The position numbers were made by a program, and so were the translations under genes. The notes beneath the pieces are model-generated. The model did not search any database and was not told the DNA's origin. It saw nothing but the letters and a program-made list of their open reading frames with translations. Below, piece by piece: positions 16,776 through 24,685 of a stretch of DNA of 64,000 nt. Within the stretch, counting starts at the first letter, position 1; every line of letters begins with the position of its first letter. The DNA is from Paractinoplanes lichenicola (lineage in GTDB: Bacteria; Actinomycetota; Actinomycetes; Mycobacteriales; Micromonosporaceae), in assembly GCF_016785085.1 (NCBI RefSeq), contig NZ_JAENHO010000003.1:744001-808000 (forward strand). The letters are read 5' to 3'.

Positions 16776-17948
16776 CCAGTTGCCCTGATCGCCGGCGGGG
16801 GCATCGCCGGCACCGTCGCCGCGCTCGCCCTGCACCGGGCGGGCTGGGCGCCCCACGTCTTCGAGGCCCGCCCCGCGGATGCCGACGAGCGGGGCGCGTT
16901 CCTGACCGTGGCCGTCAACGGCCTGACCGCCCTGCGCGCCCTCGACCTCGATCCGTCCGTGGTGCTCGCCGCGGGCTTCCCGACCCCCACGCTGACCATG
17001 AGCAACGGCGCCGGGCGCCACCTGGGCGTGCTCCCGCTCGGCGGTCCCACGCCCGACGGCACGACCACGACCACGATCCGGCGCGTGGACCTCTATGCGG
17101 CGCTGCGCTCGGCCGCCGTGGCGAGGGGCATTCCGCTCTCGTACGGGAAAGGTCTGCGCGACTTCACCGAGGGGCCGGGAGGGGTGAGCGTCACCCTGAC
17201 CGACGGCTCCACCGCCGAGGGCGCGCTGCTGGTGGGGGCGGACGGCATCCGATCCCGTACGCGGGAACTGCTCGACCCCGGCGGCCCGGCGCCCTCCTAC
17301 CTGGGGTTGCTCAACGCGGGCGGGTTCACGACGGGGCCGGTCGACGGGGTCGCCCTGGAGCCGGGCATGGTGCACATGGCCTTCGGGCGGCGCGCCTTCT
17401 TCGGCTGGACCGCGGCGCCGGACGGCTCGGTCTGGTGGTTCGCCAACCCGCCCAGCAAGCAGCCGGTGCGTCCCGGTTCGTATCCCGGCTCCGCCTGGCG
17501 CGACTTCTTGATCGACTTGTTCGCCGCCGACGCCTTCCCGGCCGCGGCGATCATCCGGGCCACGCCCGAGGTGCTGGGACCGTGGAACACCGACGACCTT
17601 CCCCGCGTACGGGTGTGGCACTCGAACCGGGCGGTGCTGATCGGTGACGCGGCGCACGCCGTCGCGCCCTCGTCCGGGCAGGGCGCGTCGATGGCCTTCG
17701 AGGACGCGGTGACACTCGGGCTGTGCCTGCCGGCGGGTTCTCCCGTCGCTGACGGGCTGGCCGCCTACGAGCAGCGCCGCCGGCGCCGGGTCGAACGCGT
17801 GGTGGCCGTCGGCCGGCGCAACGGCAGCGGCAAGACGGCCGGACCGGTCGGGGCGGCGATCCGGGACGCGATGTTCCCGCTCGTCATGAAGGTCCTCTAT
17901 CGCAAGGGCAACCCGCAGGCGTGGATCCTCGACCACCGGGTCGCTTGA
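16767..17948 (+). CDS. FAD-dependent aromatic-type monooxygenase
   Basis: A 393-residue class A flavoprotein monooxygenase. The N-terminal dinucleotide-binding motif is IAGGGIAGTVAALALHRAG, followed by E in FEARPAD. A DG motif appears in LVGADGIRSRTRELL. The FAD ribityl-binding block is VLIGDAAHAVAPSSGQGASMAFEDA near residue 290. The family hydroxylates aromatic or polyketide substrates or detoxifies drugs. Control by a divergent PadR regulator suggests induction by a phenolic or toxic ligand. The ATG at 16767 is chosen because a promoter -10 ends 6 nt before it and the Rossmann motif follows at once. Confidence 0.88.
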   Translation: MTKPVALIAGGGIAGTVAALALHRAGWAPHVFEARPADADERGAFLTVAVNGLTALRALDLDPSVVLAAGFPTPTLTMSNGAGRHLGVLPLGGPTPDGTTTTTIRRVDLYAALRSAAVARGIPLSYGKGLRDFTEGPGGVSVTLTDGSTAEGALLVGADGIRSRTRELLDPGGPAPSYLGLLNAGGFTTGPVDGVALEPGMVHMAFGRRAFFGWTAAPDGSVWWFANPPSKQPVRPGSYPGSAWRDFLIDLFAADAFPAAAIIRATPEVLGPWNTDDLPRVRVWHSNRAVLIGDAAHAVAPSSGQGASMAFEDAVTLGLCLPAGSPVADGLAAYEQRRRRRVERVVAVGRRNGSGKTAGPVGAAIRDAMFPLVMKVLYRKGNPQAWILDHRVA

Positions 17949-18070
17949 GAGTTTTTCGGTCACTTTCGGTAAGCATTCGGGTGACCACCCATACCGACGT
18001 TGACCCGATCGGCAACCGCCTCGCAACGCCCTAAGCTGGGACTACGTCGTCGTCAGGAAGGAGGGACGTC

Positions 18071-18544
18071 ATGGTCAACCCGGTCACGTTCCCCCGATCG
18101 GCCGGCACCACGGCCACCTATCTTCACCCTCTGTTGCAGTCGACGGTGCTGCAGTCGACAGTCCTCGCAGCCGCGGCGAAGCCCGTTGAGGCCGCCCCGA
18201 GCGTGACGCAGGTGCGCGAACCCGCCGTGCCCGCGGTGACCGCCGTGCAGCCCACCGCCGCCTACGCGGAGAACCTGGCCCGCGACGCCGCCACCGCCGT
18301 CCGCGCGGCCACGGTCACCGCCAAGACCACCCGCCGCAGCGACCAGGCGGCCGACGACGACGCGTTCGCCGAACTGGCCCGCCAGGCCTCCCTGGACCGC
18401 GCGTCGTCCCAGGTCGGCATGCTCCTGACCCGAGCCGCGGCCGAACGCCGGGTCGCCGTCACATCGGGCCTGCCCGCCGCCCGCCTGGCCCAGCTCGACA
18501 CCACCACGTCGCGCCTCTACCACGCCCTGGACGTCCTCGTCTGA
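18071..18544 (+). CDS. Hypothetical Ala/Thr-rich protein
   Basis: A 157-residue protein of no recognised family. It has an N-terminal Thr/Leu/Val-rich segment with the internal repeat LLQSTVLQSTVLAAAAKP, followed by helical Ala/Arg-rich sequence (RQASLDRASSQVGMLLTRAAAERRVA). No signal peptide or transmembrane helix is evident. The Shine-Dalgarno AAGGAGGG, 8 nt from the ATG, is among the strongest in the window and argues for a real gene. The last codons (HALDVLV) are re-duplicated downstream as a tandem array, and a strong terminator follows, so the mRNA has an unusual 3' UTR. Confidence 0.6.
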   Translation: MVNPVTFPRSAGTTATYLHPLLQSTVLQSTVLAAAAKPVEAAPSVTQVREPAVPAVTAVQPTAAYAENLARDAATAVRAATVTAKTTRRSDQAADDDAFAELARQASLDRASSQVGMLLTRAAAERRVAVTSGLPAARLAQLDTTTSRLYHALDVLV

Positions 18545-18712
18545 CGCCCGCTCCGTCCCGGCCTTGTCGCGCGCTGGACGCCTTCGTCTGACGCCCGCTC
18601 CGTCCCGGCTGTCTCACGCGCTGGACGCTCTCGTCCGAGCTCGTGCCCCCGGCTCGGCTTTGTCACGCGCCGGACGTCCTCGTCCGAGCTCGTGCCCCGG
18701 CCCGCGACGCCC
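18521..18712 (+). repeat. Four degenerate 47-49 bp tandem repeats copied from the end of the upstream gene
   Basis: Units start at 18521, 18568, 18615 and 18664 with CACGCSCYGGACG..CTCGTC. Units 1 and 2 are nearly identical (with TCTGACGCCCGCTCCGTCC). Units 3 and 4 share a diverged middle (GAGCTCGTGCCCC). The first unit overlaps the last 24 nt of the 18071-18544 gene. Confidence 0.85.
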
Positions 18713-18748
18713 ACTCCGTGTCCTGTCACGGCGTGGGCGTCGTTTTTT
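18706..18748 (+). terminator. Strong rho-independent terminator
   Basis: GACGCCCAC-t-CCGTG-(6 nt)-CACGG-c-GTGGGCGTC gives 14 paired bases with one internal mismatch and is followed by G and six T residues. It ends transcription from the 18071 gene just after its repeat array. Confidence 0.9.
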
Positions 18749-18770
18749 GGGGGCCGACCCCGATGCTCCC

Positions 18771-18810
18771 TGTGGACAACTTCGTAGGCCCTCGCGCCGC
18801 CTGTGGACAG
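18771..18810 (+). promoter_or_regulatory. Pair of DnaA-box-like 9-mers
   Basis: TGTGGACAA (18771-18779), the complement of the actinobacterial DnaA box TTGTCCACA, and TGTGGACAG (18802-18810) lie in the same orientation in non-coding DNA. Similar pairs occur at 34401 and 54534. DnaA binding is only inferred. Confidence 0.35.
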
Positions 18811-18860
18811 ATCGCCCTGCCTGCTTGACATGGGTCTAGGTTCGCTTCCATCTCGATCTC

Positions 18861-19100
18861 GGCCTGGTATCTGAGCGTGGACGAGCGGAGCGTGATCGCT
18901 GACCAGCTTCGTGAAGGCGTCGCCCGGACGGCCATCGGCGCGGAGTTGGGCCGGCCCCGATGCACGATCAGCCGCGAGAGCGGGCGCCCTGTCCGTCCAT
19001 ACCGCCGAACGCCCGACCGCGGTCCCCGCCGAACTCAACGGACGCCTCGCGCGAACCCTCGACTGGGACACCCCTGCCGAACGCCTGGCTACACTCCGGC
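18861..19100 (+). pseudogene. IS30-family transposase remnant
   Basis: The N-terminal IS30 pattern YLSVDERSVIADQLREGVAR, then GAELGRPRCTISRES, is readable in one frame up to about 18980. The C-terminal IS30 pattern LNGRLARTLDWDTPAERLATL appears in another frame at 19032-19100. The DDE catalytic core between them is missing. It is therefore a doubly truncated, frame-shifted relic of about 240 bp and not functional. No flanking inverted repeats were recognised. Confidence 0.7.
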
Positions 19101-19187
19101 ACGCCAGCTGGAAGCAGTGCTGCAACGACCCTGGAATCCGCCGCGGGTGGGGGTTAGGGCTTCAACCGCACCGTATGCGACGAATGA

Positions 19188-19329
19188 TCTACTCCCGCCC
19201 CTTCACCGGCAGCCGGGACCGCGCCGATGCTCTGCCGCAATGGCTGCTTACCTACAACCGCCACCGCCCCCACACCGCGGCTCGGAGGCCATCAGTCGCG
19301 TCAATAACAGTGCTGGTCACTGCAGCTAG
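19188..19329 (+). pseudogene. IS481-like transposase C-terminal remnant
   Basis: RPFTGSRDRADALPQWLLTY and NRHRPHTAARRP match the end of IS481/IS3-type integrase-core transposases. The true ending ISRVNNSAGHCS with its stop at 19329 lies in another frame, showing a frameshift around 19280. Only about the last 45 codons survive. It adjoins the IS30 remnant, so this spot collected at least two elements. Confidence 0.65.
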
Positions 19330-19364
19330 AGATGGCTGTGAGGGTGATCCGGGAAATGGTGGGA

Positions 19365-19387
19365 GGCGGGTGGCTGAACCACCCGCC
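19365..19387. terminator. Hairpin between the IS relics and icmA
   Basis: GGCGGGTGG-ctgaa-CCACCCGCC is a perfect 9-bp stem without a U tract. It may insulate icmA from upstream reading or mark an old element boundary. The rest of 19330-19557 shows nothing coding. Confidence 0.3.
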
Positions 19388-19557
19388 ACGGCCGGGGGTC
19401 GCGTAACGGCCCGGGCCACCCGCCGGCTTGCGAGGCGCGCCCGGGGCGGTCGTATTGCTTCTGTGGACGGTCACGACTCGTACGGGATGGGTCTTGTTCT
19501 TTTGGGATGTGACCGCGGGCGGGGCGATTGACCTTAGCGATCGTTCAGGAATGGCCC

Positions 19558-19563
19558 TAGGAT
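19558..19563 (+). promoter_or_regulatory. -10 box (TAGGAT) of icmA, leaderless
   Basis: TAGGAT ends 7 nt before the ATG at 19571. TTGACC at 19528 is too far away (24 bp) to be a standard -35. Confidence 0.5.
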
Positions 19564-19570
19564 GACACGC

Positions 19571-21244
19571 ATGGATGCTGCCGACATCGCTGCGGGGCGG
19601 GAGCGCTGGCAGCGGCGCTACGATGCCGCGCGCAAGCGGGATGCTGACTTCACGACGCTCTCCGGGGCCACGGTCGAGCCGGTTTACGGCCCGCCCGCGG
19701 GGGCCGGCTATCCGGGGTTCGACCGCATCGGGTGGCCGGGCGAGTTCCCCTACACGCGTGGCCTCTATCCGACCGGTTATCGCGGGCGCACCTGGACGAT
19801 CCGGCAGTTCGCCGGGTTCGGCAACGCGCGCCAGACCAACGAGCGCTACAAGATGATCCTGGCCGCCGGTGGGGGCGGGCTCAGTGTCGCGTTCGACATG
19901 CCGACGTTGATGGGGCGTGACTCCGACGACGAGCAGTCGGCCGGCGAGGTGGGGCACTGCGGCGTCGCGATCGACTCGGCGGCCGACATGGATGTGCTCT
20001 TCGACGGCATCGACCTCGAGAAGACCACGACCAGCATGACGATCTCGGGGCCGGCGGTGCCGATCTTCTGCATGTATCTGGTGGCCGCCGAGCGGCAGGG
20101 CGCCGACATCCACCGGCTCGACGGCACGCTGCAGACCGACATCTTCAAGGAATACATCGCGCAGAAGGAGTGGCTCTTCCAGCCGGAGCCGCACCTGCGC
20201 CTGATCGGCGACCTGATGGAATACTGCGCCCGCGAGATCCCGCGCTACAAGCCGTTGTCGGTCAGTGGCTATCACATCCGCGAGGCCGGCTCGACCGCCG
20301 CGCAAGAGCTGGCGTACACGTTGGCCGACGGCTTCGGCTACGTCGAGCTGGGGCTCAGCCGGGGGCTCGACGTCAACCAGTTCGCGCCGGGGCTCAGCTT
20401 CTTCTTCGACGCGCACATCGACTTCTTCGAGGAGATCGCCAAGTTCCGGGCCGCGCGGCGCATCTGGGCCCGGCACCTGCGCGACGACTACGGCGCCACC
20501 AGCGAGAAGGCGTTGTGGCTGAAGTTCCACACGCAGACGGCCGGCGTCTCCCTCACGGCTCAGCAACCAGTCAACAACGTCGTCCGTACGGCGGTGGAGG
20601 CGCTCGCGGCCGTCCTGGGCGGGACGAACTCGCTGCACACCAACGCGCTCGACGAGACGCTGGCGCTGCCCACCGACGAGTCGGCCGAGATCGCCCTGCG
20701 CACCCAGCAGGTGATCATGGAGGAGACCGGCGTGGTCAACGTGGCCGACCCGCTCGGCGGCTCGTGGTATCTGGAGGAGCTGACCGACCGGATCGAGGCC
20801 GAGGCGGAGGAGATCTTCGCGCGCATCCGGGAGCTGGGCGAGGACGGCAGCATCACGGCCGGCATCCTGCGCGGCATCGAGGACGGCTGGTTCACGGCCC
20901 ACATCGCCGACTCGGCCTTCGTCTATCAGCAGGCCGTCGAGAAGGGCGAGAAGCGTACGGTCGGCGTCAACGCGCACACCGGCACGGTGGCCAAGGAGCT
21001 GGAGATCCTGCGGGTGTCGCACGAGGTCGAGATCGAGCAGAATCGCGCGCTCGGGTCCCGGCGGTCAGAGCGCGACCCCGTACGGGTCAAGGCCGCCCTC
21101 GACCGCATGGTGGAGGTCGCCCGCACCGGGGCGAACATGATCCCCGCCATGCTGGAGGCCGCGCGGGCCGAGGCGACCCTCGGCGAGATCTGCGGCGTGC
21201 TCAAGGACGAGTGGGGCATCTATCGGGAACCGGCCCGGTTCTAG
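19571..21244 (+). CDS. icmA: Isobutyryl-CoA mutase large subunit
   Basis: A 557-residue adenosylcobalamin-dependent acyl-CoA mutase catalytic subunit that interconverts isobutyryl-CoA and n-butyryl-CoA. It lacks the B12-binding domain, as IcmA does; the small subunit IcmB must be elsewhere. With ATG 19571 the numbering aligns with Streptomyces cinnamonensis IcmA as I recall it. Phe80 (TIRQFAGFG) and Gln198 (KEYIAQKEWLF) occupy the specificity positions that are Tyr and Arg in methylmalonyl-CoA mutase. The block GGLSVAFDMPTLMGRDSDD and the ending AEATLGEICGVLKDEWG are typical. A second ATG at 19562 overlaps the -10 box and is rejected. MeaB upstream is the likely chaperone. Confidence 0.94.
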   Translation: MDAADIAAGRERWQRRYDAARKRDADFTTLSGATVEPVYGPPAGAGYPGFDRIGWPGEFPYTRGLYPTGYRGRTWTIRQFAGFGNARQTNERYKMILAAGGGGLSVAFDMPTLMGRDSDDEQSAGEVGHCGVAIDSAADMDVLFDGIDLEKTTTSMTISGPAVPIFCMYLVAAERQGADIHRLDGTLQTDIFKEYIAQKEWLFQPEPHLRLIGDLMEYCAREIPRYKPLSVSGYHIREAGSTAAQELAYTLADGFGYVELGLSRGLDVNQFAPGLSFFFDAHIDFFEEIAKFRAARRIWARHLRDDYGATSEKALWLKFHTQTAGVSLTAQQPVNNVVRTAVEALAAVLGGTNSLHTNALDETLALPTDESAEIALRTQQVIMEETGVVNVADPLGGSWYLEELTDRIEAEAEEIFARIRELGEDGSITAGILRGIEDGWFTAHIADSAFVYQQAVEKGEKRTVGVNAHTGTVAKELEILRVSHEVEIEQNRALGSRRSERDPVRVKAALDRMVEVARTGANMIPAMLEAARAEATLGEICGVLKDEWGIYREPARF

Positions 21245-21278
21245 CGCCTGCTTGATCGAATCGGACAAAAGCGGCGCG

Positions 21279-21309
21279 TGCCGGGCGGATCTTGCGCAAC
21301 CGCCCGGCA
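21279..21309 (+). terminator. Stem-loop after icmA
   Basis: TGCCGGGCGG and CCGCCCGGCA form a perfect 10-bp stem around an 11-nt loop, 35 nt past the icmA stop. There is no U tract, so it is a GC-rich actinobacterial-type terminator or an mRNA stabiliser. Confidence 0.5.
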
Positions 21310-21395
21310 GGGCCGAGGATCGGCGGAAACACGCTCCTGTGACGTCCGATATCGGCGCGGCGGAGCGCCTCGTCTGCGTGCGAGACTAGGTAACC

Positions 21396-22343
21396 ATGAG
21401 CGACCCACGGACCACTCCGTCGATCTTCACCCGCGGCGCGGTCGATCTCAGCGCGCTGCGCGCCCCGGCTGCGTCCCCGGCCAAGAGCCCCGCCCCCGGC
21501 AGCGCGGCTCCGCACGAGAGCCACGACGGCCCGTCCGGCACCATCCCCGGCGGCCTGCCCGGTGGCGCCGGCCCCGAGACGATCATCGACGTCACCGAGG
21601 CCAACTTCCAGACCACCGTCCTCGAGCGGTCCCTGAGCACCCCCGTCATCCTCGACTTCTGGGCCGACTGGTGCGAGCCCTGCAAGCAGCTGTCGCCGAT
21701 CCTCGAGCGGCTGGCCCAGGCGGGCGGCGGCTCCTGGGTGCTCGGCAAGGTCGATGTGGACGCCAACCCGCGCCTGGCCCAGGCGCTGCGGGTGCAGGGC
21801 ATCCCGATGGTGGTCGCGGTGGTCAACGGCCAGCTGGTCGAGGGCTTCACCGGGGTGCTGCCCGAGTCCCAGATCAAGCAGTACGTCGACGCGGTGCTCA
21901 AGGCGGGCGGGGTCGCCGTCGAGGCGGCGGCCGACCCGCGGCTCGACGCGGCCGACGACGCGCTCATGGGTGGCGAGCTCGACGAGGCCGAGGCGGCCTA
22001 CCGCAAGATCCTGGCCGAGCACCCGGCCGACGCGGCCGCCGAGTCCGGCCTGGCCCAGGTCGAGCTCTATCGCCGCATCTCCGGCGCCGACGCGGCCTCG
22101 GCCGTCGCCAAGGCCGACGCCGCGCCCGACGACATCGACGCCCAGCGGCTCGCCGCCGACGTCGAGGTGCTCAGCGGGGAGGCGGACAAGGCCTACGCTC
22201 GGCTCGTCGCGCTCGTCCGGCGCACCTCCGGAGACGACCGCGACGCCGTACGCAAGCACCTGCTGTCGCTGTTCAGCGTGGCCGGCCCCGACGATCCCGC
22301 GGTGGCCGGAGCCCGACGGGCCCTGGCCAGCGCCCTCTTCTAG
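21396..22343 (+). CDS. Thioredoxin-TPR protein (CnoX/YbbN-like co-chaperone)
   Basis: A 315-residue protein. A Pro/Ala-rich N-terminus of about 60 residues leads into a thioredoxin domain (TPVILDFWADWCEPCKQLSPIL, about residues 81-102) with a WCEPC active site. A tetratricopeptide-like C-terminal half follows (ALMGGELDEAEAAYRKILAEHP and later helices). The active-site Cys pair is intact, so redox activity is possible, unlike E. coli CnoX, which lacks the standard motif. The thioredoxin-TPR arrangement suggests handling of oxidised or unfolded clients. The next gene begins 15 nt downstream, so an operon with the arginase-fold protein is likely. Confidence 0.88.
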   Translation: MSDPRTTPSIFTRGAVDLSALRAPAASPAKSPAPGSAAPHESHDGPSGTIPGGLPGGAGPETIIDVTEANFQTTVLERSLSTPVILDFWADWCEPCKQLSPILERLAQAGGGSWVLGKVDVDANPRLAQALRVQGIPMVVAVVNGQLVEGFTGVLPESQIKQYVDAVLKAGGVAVEAAADPRLDAADDALMGGELDEAEAAYRKILAEHPADAAAESGLAQVELYRRISGADAASAVAKADAAPDDIDAQRLAADVEVLSGEADKAYARLVALVRRTSGDDRDAVRKHLLSLFSVAGPDDPAVAGARRALASALF

Positions 22344-22358
22344 CCAGGGAGCCGCTCC

Positions 22359-24590
22359 GTGCGCCGCATCGCCGTCCTTGACGCACCGTCCAATCTCGGT
22401 CTGCGCCCGCCGACCGCGACGTCGGTGCCGGGCTGCGCCAAGGCGCCCGGAGCCCTCCGCGACCACGGGCTGATCAGCAAGCTCGACGCCCGCGACGCCG
22501 GCTGCCTGACCCCGCCCCGATACGACGCGGGCGACTGGCGGCCGGGCGACGGCGTGGCCCACGCGGCCCAGATCGCGGCCTATTCGCGGCGGCTGGCCGA
22601 CCGGATCGGCGGCATCCTCGACGCGGGCGAGTTCCCGGTCGTGCTGGGGGGCGACTGCTCGATCCTGCTCGGCTCCGGCCTGGCCATGAACAGGCTCGGC
22701 GAGTCGGTCGGCGGGCGCATCGGCCTGGTCTTCGTGGACGGGCACTCCGACTTCCGGCACCCGGGCAACGCGTCGTACGTGGGGGCGGCCGCGGGCGAGG
22801 ATCTGGCGCTGGTCACCGGGCGCGGGCAGGCCGACCTGGCCGCGATCGAGGGCCGCCGGCCCTACTTCCGCGACGTCGACGTGGTCGTCATGGGCATCCG
22901 CGCGCAAGACGAATACCGCCTCGACCTGCAGGCGGCCGGCATCGTCACCCGGCCCGTGCCCGCGCTCCGGGCCGAGGGGGCCGCCCGCAGCGCGCAGTGG
23001 GCCCGCGACCAGCTGGTCGACTGCGCGGGCTACTGGGTGCACATGGATGTCGACGTGCTCGACCCCGCGGTGATGCCGGCGGTCGACGCCCCGTCGCCGG
23101 GCGGGATTGCCTTCCCCGAGCTCGAGATCCTGCTGGCCGGGCTGGTGGAGTCGCCGCACTGCATGGGCGTCGAGATCACGGTCTTCGACCCGGACTACGA
23201 CACCGACGGGTCGTACGCGGCCGAGATCGTCAGCGCCATCACCGCCGGGCTGGCCAACGCCCACACCGTGACCCCGCGCCCCGACCTGGTCGCGGCCCGG
23301 GCCGACCTGAGCGAAGCAGCCCAGCCCGCGGAAGCCCCGGTGGCCGACGAGCCGGGGCGGCTGGGCCCGTCGGCGCCCCGCTTCGACCGGGCCGCGTCGC
23401 TGATCGCCGGCCTCGACCGCGCCGGCCTGAACCGAAACACGGAGTCGAGCGGGCCCGATCGCGCCGGGCTCAACCGGGCGACGGAGTCGAACGTTCCCGA
23501 CCGCGGCGGGCTGAACAGCGATCTGGGCGGACTTAGGCGGGCCACGGAGTTGGGCGGGCTCAACCGCGGCGACAGCGGCGGCGGTGGGCTGAATCGTGAC
23601 CTGGGCGGGCTGAATCGAGCTACCGACCTGGGCGGGCTCAACCGTGGTGAGGGCGGCGCAGCTGGGCTCATCCGGCCACGGTCGCCCAATCCCCGGGTGG
23701 GCCGGGCCGAGTCGTTGATAGCGGGACTCAACCGCGGCGGGTCGCAGGCCGGTGGGCTACGGCGTCCGGCCGCGACGCCCGATGACGAGCGCGAGCAGCG
23801 CCGAGCCGCGGCCGCCGCCGAGAGCGTCTCGCTGGCCGCCGCGGGCATGTCGGACGAGGTCGCCCTCCCCGCCACGACCCTGCTCGGGGTGGAGGAAGCC
23901 GCCGAGGTCGCGTTCGAGGAGGCCGAGCCTGACGCCGACGGCGTGGACGCCCCGGAGACCGACCTGGCCACGGAGGTCGCGGCGAGCTATCGGGTTGACC
24001 ATGGCGAGTCCGTCGAGGACGGGGGTCAGACCGCGCCCGGTCACGACGACGACAGCGCCGCCGAAACGGCCCTCACGGATCACTGGACCGAGGCCGGCGC
24101 ACCGGCGGGGGACGATGATCCGGTCGACGCCGCGCCGGCTGACGAGGTTGATGCCGATCCGGCGGCGGGCTGGATCGGGGACACGGATCTGACCGACGTC
24201 GCGCCGGCCGAGGAGATCGACGCCGACCCGGTGGACCACTGGGTCGAGGGCGCGGAGCCGGTCGAGAGCGACGCTCGTCCGGCAGAGCATTCGACCGAGG
24301 ACACGCATCCGGGCGAGCCGGAAGAGATCGACGCGGATCCGGGCGCGACGGATGAGGCGGCTGAGGAGCACCGGGCCGAGGGTCGCGACGGTAACGAGCC
24401 GGACGAGGAGCCGGCGGCTCGGCTGGTGCCGCGGCCGCTCGGGCAGGCGCCGCTGCTCGACTCCGAGCCGCTGCCCGCCACCCGGCCCGGCATGCTGCGG
24501 CCCCGGGGCGCCGACGAGGGGCCGTTCTCGTTGCCGGCCCAGCGCCCCGCCTTCGACCTGGGCTCGGGCGCCCCGGCCGACATCGCCTGA
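22359..24590 (+). CDS. Arginase/agmatinase-fold protein with a long repetitive acidic tail
   Basis: A 743-residue protein. Residues 1-305 are a ureohydrolase domain with the manganese motifs DGHSD (127-131) and HMDVDVLDP (228-236). The first ligand motif reads GGDCS (Cys100) instead of GGDHS. The remaining ~440 residues are not part of the enzyme fold. Residues 350-465 hold irregular GLNR-containing repeats (DRAGLNR, LGGLNRA, LGGLNRG). About 480-700 is strongly acidic with EIDADP-like repeats. The end is LRPRGADEGPFSLPAQRP. The family hydrolyses guanidino compounds or formimidoyl groups; the substrate is unknown. The GTG start follows the thioredoxin-TPR gene by 15 nt. Confidence 0.82.
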   Translation: MRRIAVLDAPSNLGLRPPTATSVPGCAKAPGALRDHGLISKLDARDAGCLTPPRYDAGDWRPGDGVAHAAQIAAYSRRLADRIGGILDAGEFPVVLGGDCSILLGSGLAMNRLGESVGGRIGLVFVDGHSDFRHPGNASYVGAAAGEDLALVTGRGQADLAAIEGRRPYFRDVDVVVMGIRAQDEYRLDLQAAGIVTRPVPALRAEGAARSAQWARDQLVDCAGYWVHMDVDVLDPAVMPAVDAPSPGGIAFPELEILLAGLVESPHCMGVEITVFDPDYDTDGSYAAEIVSAITAGLANAHTVTPRPDLVAARADLSEAAQPAEAPVADEPGRLGPSAPRFDRAASLIAGLDRAGLNRNTESSGPDRAGLNRATESNVPDRGGLNSDLGGLRRATELGGLNRGDSGGGGLNRDLGGLNRATDLGGLNRGEGGAAGLIRPRSPNPRVGRAESLIAGLNRGGSQAGGLRRPAATPDDEREQRRAAAAAESVSLAAAGMSDEVALPATTLLGVEEAAEVAFEEAEPDADGVDAPETDLATEVAASYRVDHGESVEDGGQTAPGHDDDSAAETALTDHWTEAGAPAGDDDPVDAAPADEVDADPAAGWIGDTDLTDVAPAEEIDADPVDHWVEGAEPVESDARPAEHSTEDTHPGEPEEIDADPGATDEAAEEHRAEGRDGNEPDEEPAARLVPRPLGQAPLLDSEPLPATRPGMLRPRGADEGPFSLPAQRPAFDLGSGAPADIA

Positions 24591-24615
24591 GCCGGCCGCC
24601 GGGTCGCCCCGCCTA

Positions 24616-24679
24616 AGCCGGCCGCGCTGCCCGAGCCGGCCGCGCTGCCCGAGCCGGCCGCGCTGCCCGAGCCGGCCGG
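24616..24679. repeat. 18-bp tandem repeat, 3.5 copies, between convergent genes
   Basis: AGCCGGCCGCGCTGCCCG occurs at 24616, 24634 and 24652 without change, then a partial copy at 24670. It fills most of the 95-nt gap between the arginase-fold gene and the PBP gene and ends 7 nt before the PBP stop. Confidence 0.9.
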
Positions 24680-24685
24680 TGTCCG

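Noticed and set aside
18861..19329. A single intact transposase gene (18877-19329 frame)
   Set aside because: The open frame joins pieces of two unrelated families with missing cores and wrong frames, so it is a mosaic of relics.
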